A stretch of 7,397 nt of DNA. Source: Patescibacteria group bacterium UBA6899. GTDB taxonomy: Bacteria > Patescibacteriota > Minisyncoccia > Phycocordibacterales > UBA6899. The notes below the pieces were generated by a model. That model ran no database searches. It was given only the letters and a program-made list of their open reading frames with translations, and was not told where the DNA came from. Positions 1-6,500 of this stretch are shown here, one piece after another; the stretch's first letter is position 1; the number at the start of each line of letters is the position of its first letter. The stretch covers positions 1,436 through 8,832 of the forward strand of contig DKBN01000044.1 in assembly GCA_002451235.1 (NCBI GenBank), read 5' to 3'. Made by a program: the position numbers and the translations under genes.

Positions 1-1625
1 TCGTCGATGACGATGACGATGTAGGGCATAAGCTCTGGAAGTTCCGGTTCTTCGCCCTCTGCGACCCTTCCCTCGGCCTTTTGCTTCTCGAACCGCTCAA
101 GCGCGGGGTGGAGGATATTCTTGTGATAGGAGGAGATATCGCGGACCTTCGTCTCTTGGAGGATATCGTAGCGCCTATCCATCTCCTTGGTCGCCCATTT
201 CAAGGTGAGGATCGTTTTCCTGGCATCGGTGATGACCGGCGTGAGGAGGTGCGGGATACCGTTGTAGAGTGTTAGCTCGACGCGTTTGGGGTCGACCATG
301 ATGAAACGGAGCTCCTCGGGGCTATTTCGATAAAGAAGGGAAGTAATGATGGTATGGATGGTGACGGATTTCCCGCTTCCGGTCGCGCCTGCCACCAAGA
401 CATGCGGCATCTTGCTGATGTTCATGTATTGCGGGACGCCCGAGATGCCCTTGCCGAGCGGAACGTAGAGCGGGTTCGTACTCTCGATCCACTCGTTGTT
501 CGCAAGAAGAGTGGCGAGGCCGACGGTCGTCTTTTGCGTATTCGGGACCTCGATGCCGACGAGCGACTTTCCTGGGATCGGCGCTTCGATGCGGATCGGC
601 GCCAATGCGAGCGCGTATTCGAGCTCGCGCTGCAAAGCAACGATCTTCGAAAGGCGCACGCTCTCTGCCGGTTTCAAGGCATAGCGGGTGATCGATGGAC
701 CGACGGTGATCTCATCCATCTCCACTTCGACCCCAAAGTTCTGCAGTGTGCGTTTGATGATGTTCGAGTTTGCTTTGGTATCTCCGTATCCCGCCTTGCC
801 GCGGTCTCCCGAGAGAAGTGAAAGGGGAGGAGGAGTGAAGCGTTCATGGAGGATGGGGTTGAAGTGAAACTGCCCTTGTTCCGCGCTCCGCGCCTCCTTC
901 ACCGTCTTTGGCACAGCCACGGCAATTAGCGCTCGCATTTCATCCGGTTCTTGTTCATCCTCTTCCTCGATCGAACGTTCTCCCTCTTCTTCTGGGGGAG
1001 GAAAAGGCTCTTCCTCATCGGCTTCCTGGCTCATGCGGATCTTCTCGGCGTCGTTCAGTGGGGGCTCGACCTTCTTTCTATGGAAGAGAGCGAAAAGTCT
1101 CGTGAAAACTCCAAGATGAAGTGGTGTGTCGAAAAGGATGAGAATGGACGAAATGAAGATGGTCGCGAGAGCGATGATCCCCCCCGCACTCCCAAGGCCT
1201 GCGAGAATGGGCGTCATGACCCAAAATCCGATCCAGCCGCCCCATGCGTTCTCTGAGATTCCCCCGTGCGCGGGAATGGACAGAAGTCCGAGAGCGGAGA
1301 GGACGAAGAATGGGCCTGAGACCAACGCCGGTCCGGCGAGGTCGCGCCCCTTCGCGCGGAAAAAATTGATGGAGAGAAGAAGCGAAAGGGTAGGAAGGAA
1401 CCAATAACCGATCCCAAACACAAAGTGTGTTCCAGAATAGACCCCGTTTCCGATGGCTCCTCCGCTCCCGAACCCGGCGAGCGCGAGTATCGCCGTCGTG
1501 AGAAAAAAGAAGACTCCGATCACCGACTGTCTGGTTTCTACCCGCAAACCGCTCCAGAACCCATGCCGCTCATTCTTTTCACGCCCTCTCCTGTCCTTTC
1601 CATTCTTCCGTTGATTCTTTCCCAT
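1..1625 (-). CDS. ftsK: FtsK/SpoIIIE-family DNA translocase, N-terminal 541 codons (cut by left edge)
   Basis: Membrane-anchored hexameric ATPase that pumps double-stranded DNA through the closing septum during chromosome segregation. Translating the minus strand from the ATG at 1625 gives a basic N-terminus, then hydrophobic segments at about residues 33-51, 66-87, 99-117 and 133-167, matching the FtsK membrane domain. A short, very acidic and proline-containing linker follows at about 198-230. The alpha/beta motor region begins near residue 270. Walker A is GATGSGKS at residues 413-420 (bases 389-366), followed by FIMVDPKRVEL near 441-451. The sequence ends in the Walker B strand PYIVIVID, so the rest of the motor and any gamma DNA-reading domain lie outside the window. 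The linker is far shorter than the E. coli one and resembles SpoIIIE-length proteins. The start is supported by a TAAAAT hexamer 6 bases upstream. The gene is divergent from the DNA-binding gene at 1902. Family assignment is very secure; the cellular role is inferred from the family. Confidence 0.97.
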   Translation of the reverse strand, partial: MGKNQRKNGKDRRGREKNERHGFWSGLRVETRQSVIGVFFFLTTAILALAGFGSGGAIGNGVYSGTHFVFGIGYWFLPTLSLLLSINFFRAKGRDLAGPALVSGPFFVLSALGLLSIPAHGGISENAWGGWIGFWVMTPILAGLGSAGGIIALATIFISSILILFDTPLHLGVFTRLFALFHRKKVEPPLNDAEKIRMSQEADEEEPFPPPEEEGERSIEEEDEQEPDEMRALIAVAVPKTVKEARSAEQGQFHFNPILHERFTPPPLSLLSGDRGKAGYGDTKANSNIIKRTLQNFGVEVEMDEITVGPSITRYALKPAESVRLSKIVALQRELEYALALAPIRIEAPIPGKSLVGIEVPNTQKTTVGLATLLANNEWIESTNPLYVPLGKGISGVPQYMNISKMPHVLVAGATGSGKSVTIHTIITSLLYRNSPEELRFIMVDPKRVELTLYNGIPHLLTPVITDARKTILTLKWATKEMDRRYDILQETKVRDISSYHKNILHPALERFEKQKAEGRVAEGEEPELPELMPYIVIVID

Positions 1626-1631
1626 GGTTTA

Positions 1632-1637
1632 ATTTTA
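1632..1637 (-). promoter_or_regulatory. Candidate -10 element of ftsK (leaderless geometry)
   Basis: On the minus strand TAAAAT (5 of 6 to TATAAT) is followed by TAAACC and then the ATG. Transcription normally begins about 7 bases after the -10 hexamer, so the predicted first base is the A of the start codon. No convincing -35 is visible at 16-18 bases, and there is no Shine-Dalgarno sequence next to this ATG, which fits a leaderless message. Confidence 0.45.
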
Positions 1638-1757
1638 ACACTTTTACCACCATTTTTCTTTCCCAACGCCCTCTAAATCTACTGTACACTATCTATCGCT
1701 CACAGTTTCTATACCTTATGCATAGTTTCCTGATCACTAACCGCTGGTCATTGCTCG

Positions 1758-1920
1758 TGTCCTTTCTTATGGACATTTTCTTTTTGGGATGTATGATGGA
1801 CACTAAGAGTTTCTTCCTCTGTAGCGAATGGACATCTTTCCGAAACATTGACCGATCAGTGTACGTGTATTCTATAACAAAAGGACAATTATAAGACCAG
1901 AATGAACCAGCAAAAGGACA
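1758..1920. promoter_or_regulatory. Cluster of GGACA/TGTCC motifs, candidate operator array
   Basis: TGTCC occurs at 1758-1762, and GGACA at 1771-1775, 1798-1802, 1830-1834, 1883-1887 and 1916-1920. The first two form an inverted repeat with an 8-base gap. Three copies share the longer form ATGGACA, and the last two share CAAAAGGACAA. The final copy lies just inside the coding region. Six hits in 163 bases is far above the roughly 0.3 expected by chance for either orientation. Binding by the neighbouring winged-helix protein is an inference. Confidence 0.4.
1890..1895 (+). promoter_or_regulatory. Candidate -10 element of the DNA-binding gene (leaderless geometry)
   Basis: TATAAG (5 of 6 to TATAAT) is followed by ACCAGA and then the ATG at 1902, the same 6-base spacing as at ftsK and the transposase. 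No clear -35 is seen at 16-18 bases. It sits between two GGACA copies, so a protein bound there would cover it. Confidence 0.45.
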
Positions 1921-2834
1921 AAATGAATCTATCTGAAACTAATAGACAAGCGCAACAGAACGATGTGCATGGCGTTCCCATTGTTGAAAGGGAGAGGAAT
2001 GATCTAATTGTCCGTAAATCAGAAAAGTTAACGACAGCGCTCTATATGGTATCAGACATCATTCCGGACAGAGAACCTGTTAAATGGAAGATGCGCGAAA
2101 CGGCTATCGAACTTCTTTCGGACATCACCCTCTCTGGTACCGCATCCGTAGCGGACAGGATCTCCTATTTGCGCAATGTCGTGAAGCGGATCGAGAAGAT
2201 CGTTTCCTTTCTCGAGATCGCCTGGGCGACGAGGATCCTTTCTGAGATGAATGCAGCGATCCTCCGGGATGAATATTTTTCTCTTCGCACAATGATCGAG
2301 GACGATATCTCTACTCTTCTGGTCGGCAATGTCGGTCGTTCTGTGCCGGTTCCACCGACATATCGTATGACCCGCGAGATGCCCGATCGTGTTACCCAAA
2401 CGGCGCGCGCCCCGGAGCGCACCGTGCAAGGAGCGGCGCGGTCGTCCTCGTTGCCACCGGCGAAATCGCCGCATAGTGTTGTGGAGGGGGAAAAGAAGAC
2501 GATCGAGTTCTCCTTCCCGCAACCCAATCCCAGATCACCTTCAGTACCTTCCTCTCCCACGCTCGCCCAGAGCAACACTTCCATGTCCGAAAGAAAACAT
2601 AAAGAGGAACTCAAGCAGAAACGAGGGAACGGCGAAAAAATGGGGAGGGAGGATCGTCGAAAGATCATCCTCGCACTTCTCAAACAGCGCTCCAATCTGA
2701 CCGTAAGAGATATCGCAAAAAGTATCCCAGGGTTCAGTGAGAAGACCATCCAACGAGAGCTTGTTTCCATGCTAGGAGAAGGTGTTGTGAGTAAGGCAGG
2801 AGAGAAGCGCTGGACGACGTATTCTCTCGCGTAA
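1902..2834 (+). CDS. Putative DNA-binding protein, helical domain plus C-terminal DeoR-type winged helix
   Basis: A 310-residue soluble protein with no signal peptide or membrane segment. Residues about 35-140 look entirely helical and fairly conserved in style (RKSEKLTTALYMVSDII, then EPVKWKMRETAIELLSDI, then VADRISYLRNVVKRIEKI). Residues about 145-245 are a Pro/Ser/Arg-rich, probably disordered linker ending in a lysine-rich stretch. Residues about 249-309 form a winged helix-turn-helix: LTVRDIAKSIPGFSEKTIQR contains the turn, SEKTIQRELVSMLGEG (279-294) is the likely recognition helix, and EKRWTTYSL the wing. I recognise this arrangement as a family common in Parcubacteria, of unknown function. 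Met8 (base 1923) is an alternative start with an AAGGA four bases before it; Met1 was kept because of the -10 spacing upstream. The protein is divergent from ftsK and flanked on both sides by GGACA/TGTCC sites. Autoregulation or a chromosome-organising role is possible but unproven. Confidence 0.85.
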   Translation: MNQQKDKMNLSETNRQAQQNDVHGVPIVERERNDLIVRKSEKLTTALYMVSDIIPDREPVKWKMRETAIELLSDITLSGTASVADRISYLRNVVKRIEKIVSFLEIAWATRILSEMNAAILRDEYFSLRTMIEDDISTLLVGNVGRSVPVPPTYRMTREMPDRVTQTARAPERTVQGAARSSSLPPAKSPHSVVEGEKKTIEFSFPQPNPRSPSVPSSPTLAQSNTSMSERKHKEELKQKRGNGEKMGREDRRKIILALLKQRSNLTVRDIAKSIPGFSEKTIQRELVSMLGEGVVSKAGEKRWTTYSLA

Positions 2835-2835
2835 G

Positions 2836-2872
2836 ATCTCAAAGACACAAATTTTGTCTGTGAGATTATTTT
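2836..2872 (+). terminator. Intrinsic terminator of the DNA-binding gene
   Basis: Two bases after the stop codon, ATCTCAAAGACA (2836-2847) pairs with TGTCTGTGAGAT (2855-2866) around a 7-base loop: 11 pairs with one A-G mismatch. ATTATTTT follows. The stem is not GC-rich, so efficiency is uncertain, but its position fits exactly. Confidence 0.65.
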
Positions 2873-2906
2873 GAAGATAGAATTTGTAATGTCCGTTTTA
2901 ATTCAT

Positions 2907-2924
2907 TGTCCGTTATATCGGACA
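2907..2924. promoter_or_regulatory. Inverted repeat TGTCCG-N6-CGGACA, candidate operator
   Basis: Perfect 6-base arms TGTCCG (2907-2912) and CGGACA (2919-2924) flank TTATAT. A further TGTCCG half-site lies at 2890-2895. This is the same core pentamer as the array upstream of the DNA-binding gene, here arranged as a symmetric site suited to a dimeric winged-helix protein. It lies about 50 bases upstream of the promoter at 2973. Confidence 0.4.
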
Positions 2925-2972
2925 CAAATATCAAAAAGACAAAATCGTCTTGTATTTACAGGATATTTTCGT

Positions 2973-3002
2973 TTGACGCACCAAGGGTACTGAAGGTATG
3001 AT
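2973..3002 (+). promoter_or_regulatory. Strong sigma-70-type promoter candidate
   Basis: TTGACG (2973-2978; 5 of 6) and TATGAT (2997-3002; 5 of 6) are separated by 18 bases, the best two-box promoter in the window. Predicted start is near 3009, pointing towards the surface-protein gene about 585 bases away. Nothing clearly coding follows, so it drives either a long leader or a non-coding RNA. Confidence 0.6.
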
Positions 3003-3028
3003 GCTCCTCACGGTGCTTTTGGAGCATC
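3000..3028 (+). repeat. Perfect 8-bp inverted repeat overlapping the promoter
   Basis: GATGCTCC (3000-3007) and GGAGCATC (3021-3028) are perfect complements around a 13-base loop. The left arm overlaps the TATGAT -10 box, so only the right arm and most of the loop would be transcribed. It could be an operator rather than an RNA hairpin. Confidence 0.5.
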
Positions 3029-3106
3029 GGAATAGTATCAAGCGACGTGGGTGGCTATACAGGCGAAAGCAACTAACGTGTTATCCACATTTTCAGCCCG
3101 AAATAT

Positions 3107-3136
3107 TTGGCTGGAAACCGCAAAAGATACTATACT
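3107..3136 (+). promoter_or_regulatory. Second promoter candidate
   Basis: TTGGCT (3107-3112) and TATACT (3131-3136; 5 of 6 to TATAAT) are separated by 18 bases. The predicted start is 3143, one base before the 5' strand of the stem at 3144-3151. The -35 is weak; the -10 is good. Confidence 0.45.
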
Positions 3137-3142
3137 GAACAC

Positions 3143-3237
3143 AGTGCTTTCCCGGGAGAGTGTTGCCCGTGTTTGTATGTTTGCACGGAGACGCTTTCAC
3201 GAAGCAAACGTTCCGCAAAGAGCGTGGAGGGAGCACA
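3143..3237 (+). ncRNA. Possible structured RNA element (small RNA or leader domain)
   Basis: GTGCTTTC (3144-3151) can pair with GGGAGCAC (3229-3236), including two G-U pairs, closing a roughly 93-base domain. Inside are CCGTG/CACGG (3167-3171 with 3184-3188) and ACGCT/AGCGT (3191-3195 with 3221-3225), compatible with each other as a three-way junction. The predicted promoter start falls right at the 5' end of the outer stem. No T-rich terminator follows, so if real it is more likely a domain of a longer leader than a free RNA. No known RNA family recognised. Confidence 0.25.
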
Positions 3238-3282
3238 AGGGCGACATCGTCATGAAGGATGGTGAGACCCGCGAGCGTGTAG

Positions 3283-3300
3283 TGCGATCTTGTGATCGCA
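3283..3300 (+). repeat. Perfect 7-bp hairpin with TTGT loop
   Basis: TGCGATC (3283-3289) and GATCGCA (3294-3300) flank a 4-base loop. A flanking G-T can extend the stem. No T tract follows, so it is not a terminator; it may be a structural part of the leader. Confidence 0.45.
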
Positions 3301-3562
3301 TGAGGGCTCGAAAGAGGAGTTCATTGAAAATTGAATATCAGCGAGCTCCCTATCCAGTAAGTAGTATCGTGCTGTTATTCGTTCAATGACTTCTGGCATT
3401 GGCAACTCTCGTTCTTTTCTGTGCGTCACAACGAGGAAAGAAAAAAGTTCGCAGAGAGGTTCAGCTGGTGCCACCTCCGCGCGAGGAATGACCACGAGGT
3501 GTTCGTTCCAAGCTGCGGAACTTCAACAGGGATTATTAGGTTAGTTCGTTAATAGTAACTAA

Positions 3563-3574
3563 GTTCGAAAGAAC
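3563..3574 (+). repeat. Short GAAA-tetraloop hairpin near the surface-protein start
   Basis: GTTC and GAAC flank GAAA, a GNRA-type tetraloop, 19 bases before the ATG. Just upstream, TTAGTT (3541-3546) and AACTAA (3557-3562) form another inverted repeat. Stacked small hairpins directly before the start could stabilise the message or modulate translation; this is inference. Confidence 0.35.
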
Positions 3575-3593
3575 ATTAGTAGTAATTGAGACT

Positions 3594-6500
3594 ATGTATA
3601 AATTCACAGGTTCAAAGATGACGAAAGTCGTCTCAGGACTCGCGGGTCTCGCGATGGTCTTGGGCCCGGGCATTGCCTCGGCGCAGACCGTTGCGGAACT
3701 CCAGGCGCAGATCAATGCGCTCATGGCTCAGCTTGCTGCGCTCACCGGCTCGAGCTCCTCGGTCGCCTCGGCGACGGGATGCTCGTACGTTTTCACGCAG
3801 ACGCTCAAACAAGGTTCGACCGGAACTGAGGTCATGAATCTCCAGAAAGTCCTCAACATGGATGCTTCGACGCAGGTCGCAGCCTCCGGTGTGGGCTCGA
3901 AGGGAAATGAGACGAGCTACTTCGGTTCATTGACCAAAGCTGCGGTCGTCAAGTTCCAGGAGAAATATGCTTCTGATATCTTGATGCCGAATGGCCTTAC
4001 GAAGGGCACAGGCCTTGTCGGCGTCTCGACGCGCGCGAAACTGAACGCGATGTGCTCAGGGACTGGCACTGGTACGGGAACGGGTACTGGTACCGGAACG
4101 GGTACCGGCACGGTGACCGGTCAGGGCGTCCAGGCGTCGCTCGACACGAGCTCTCCCGCGCAGGGAACGCTCATCTCGCCTCAGGGCGTCGCGACGATGG
4201 CGGCATTCAAGATCTCGAACGCTACGGCGAACGCGGTCAAGGTGACGACGCTCAAGTTGAAGCGCACGGGCGTTTCCTCGGACTCGACTCTCAACAACGT
4301 CTATCTCTATGATGGCGCGGGCAACCGCTTGACGGATGCGGCGTCCATCTCGACGGGCGTGATCTCGTTCTCGGACACAGCAGGACTCGTGACGGTCCCA
4401 GCGATGGGCTCGGTCGTGGTCTTGGTCCGTGGCGACATCGCTTCGCTCATGGTCGGTCAGACTATCGGTATGATGTTGACGGATGTGGTCACGGATGCGG
4501 GCGCGGCGACCGGTCTTCCGGTCTCGGGCGCGCAATTCCTCCTCTCGTCTCAGCCGTCCGGCATGACGTCGGTGGACTTCACTGGCGTCACGACACCGCC
4601 GAACGGCACGATCGATCCTCAGAACGACTACGCGGTCTGGCAGCGCACGATTTCGATCGGTTCGCGCGACGCGTTGATGACGGCGATCCGCTTCCAACAG
4701 ATCGGCTCGGCGTACGGGGACGATGTGCAGAACTTCCGCTTGATGATCGATGGTACACAGGTGGGCACGGCGGTGACTAAGGTCGATGCGAATCGTTTCG
4801 TGTCGTTCGTCTTCCCGACCCCGGTCACGGTCAAGGCGGGCTCGCATGTCGTAAAGGTCTTAGCTGACGTGGTTGGCGGCTCGAACCGTAACTTCCAATT
4901 CTCGCTCCGCCGTTCGGTGGACATCGAGTTGTGGGACAGTCAGTTGAACGTGGTGGTGACTCCGACGGCTCTCGCCACGACGTTCGCTGCGGTTGACGCG
5001 GGAATAGTAGCAGTCAATCCGGGAACGCTTACCATCACGAAGACGACGGACTCTCCGTCCGGCAATGTCGTGAAGAGCGGCTCGGGCATCACGCTTGCGA
5101 AGTTCAACTTCCGCGCACAGGGCGAGAAACTGAAGGTGGAGAACCTCACGGTTTCGGTCACCCACTCGAATGGTGGGGTTACGACCGCAACACAGGTTGG
5201 CAATCTCCGCAACGGTGCGATCTTCTTGAATGGCGTCCAGATCGGTTCGACGCAGTCGATCACGACCGCGGCGGCCGGTACCCAGTTCAACCTTGGTTCA
5301 TCCATGGTACTTGATCCGGGAACGGACAATATCCTTGAGATCCGCGCAGATGTCTTCGACAATGACGGTACCGACAACATGACAGCTGGCGATACGATGG
5401 TCGCGAAAGTCGTTGCGGCAGTCAGTGGCAACGTCTACCGCATGTCATCGCTCGGATACATCGCGAACAATGGTGCTTCTGGCAACCAGATTACGGTGGC
5501 GTCTGGCCAGCTCACGCTCTCGAAGGCAACGGCGTACAACGACCAGACGGTCGTCGTACCCCAGACTGCGGCCAAGATCGGTGACTTCAACGTGACGACC
5601 GGTTCGACGGAAGGGGTCAATCTCGACACCTTGACGCTCGCGATCGGCGGCACGGGCGATGTCACCAAGCTGCAGGATGTGTACATCAAGTATGGAACTC
5701 AGACGACGGTCACGAAGGCATCTGTTGCCTCCTCGTCGAATACCTACTCGATCAACGCCCCTATTGCGGCGAACATGACGCTTCCGGTCCAGGTCTACGC
5801 GACCATGAACACGGGGCTCAACTTGACGAAGAACATCCAAACGACCTTGACGGTGAGCGGTACTTCGCAGAACTCCGGTCAGGCGGTCACTTCACTGGCG
5901 ACTGCGGGCCAGACGATCTCCGCGGACACAGGCACCTTGTCGCCGTCGGTTGACTCTTCGACGCCGGTTTCCTCGCTTGTCGTCGGCAACTCGATGCCGA
6001 AGGTCGCCTCCTTCAAGTTCTCGGCTCTGAACGACAGCTTCACGATCGTCGACCTTACGGCGACGACCACGGACGCTTCGTCGATCATCGAGCTCGTCTA
6101 CAAGGATGGCAACACCGAGCTCGGTCGCCAGCCGTTCAATGGTACGACATCAATCAAGACTGGTCTCAACGTCCCGGTCGCGGCGAACTCGAACAAGATC
6201 ATTGACGTCTATGCCAACTTGGGTAATGTCGGTACCAACGCAGGTACGAGCGGTGGGAAAATCACCCTCACTCTCTCGGCGATAAAGTACCGCAACTCGA
6301 ATGGTGTGGAACAGTTGGATACGTTTGCGGCCGGAATCACTGGGAATGGTATGTACGTCTACAAGTCGAAGCCGACCATTTCCTTGGTCGCGCTCCCGAC
6401 CTCCGTACTCTCCGCAGGCACTCAGACGATCGCGAAGTTCTCGATCACGTCTGATGCAGGTGGCCCGGTCAGCTGGAACCAGATCATCTTCAACGTAGCG

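Larger units (their letters stand above)
1626..1901. other. Divergent intergenic region between ftsK and the DNA-binding gene
   Basis: This 276-base AT-rich stretch holds no convincing gene. It must carry the promoters of both divergent genes. It contains an 8-base palindrome TATGCATA at 1717-1724 and a cluster of GGACA/TGTCC pentamers from 1758 onward (annotated separately). A TTGACC at 1848-1853 lies 19 bases before TATAAC at 1873-1878, a possible second, suboptimally spaced promoter for the rightward gene. Confidence 0.7.
3003..3593 (+). other. Long gene-poor region upstream of the surface-protein gene (possible structured leader)
   Basis: About 590 bases with no convincing gene. The longest plus frame (GTG at 3051 to 3389) has no ribosome site, an arginine-heavy composition and codon use unlike the genes here. 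An opposing frame (3495-3250) also starts at a GTG with no ribosome site. The region holds a second promoter-like pair, several hairpins (3144-3236, 3283-3300, 3505-3521, 3563-3574) and one isolated DnaA-box match TTATCCACA at 3081-3089. I found no match to tRNA, tmRNA, RNase P RNA or SRP RNA signatures. The nearest start downstream is the surface-protein gene, so a long 5' leader is the simplest reading. Confidence 0.45.

Noticed and set aside
870..881. CTGCCCTTGT inside ftsK resembling half of the transposase palindrome
   Set aside because: Only one arm is present with no complementary partner, and it encodes part of the ftsK linker region; chance similarity.
2052..2848. Two long minus-strand frames opposite the DNA-binding gene
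   Set aside because: No recognisable domain and no ribosome site; the plus-strand frame has a clear winged-helix domain, so these are shadows.
2936..2951. AAGAC/GTCTT hairpin as an additional terminator
   Set aside because: Only 5 pairs, AT-rich, with no proper T tract; the hairpin at 2836-2866 is a better terminator.
3081..3089. Perfect DnaA-box match TTATCCACA, possible replication origin
   Set aside because: Single isolated site; about 0.2 matches to TTATNCACA are expected by chance in a window this size, and no cluster or AT-rich unwinding region accompanies it.
3051..3389. Plus-strand frame of 112 codons starting at GTG
   Set aside because: No ribosome site or close -10 box, arginine-heavy composition, codon use unlike the real genes nearby, no recognisable domain, and it overlaps predicted RNA stems and a promoter.
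3250..3495. Minus-strand frame of 81 codons (contains PEVIERITARYYLLDREL)
   Set aside because: Composition is more protein-like than the opposing frame, but it starts at a GTG without a ribosome site, has no promoter and no recognised domain. A homologue search would be needed to revive it.
4056..4847. Long minus-strand open frame of 263 codons opposite the surface-protein gene
   Set aside because: Arg/Asp/His-rich shadow produced by the GC-biased third positions of the real gene on the plus strand.
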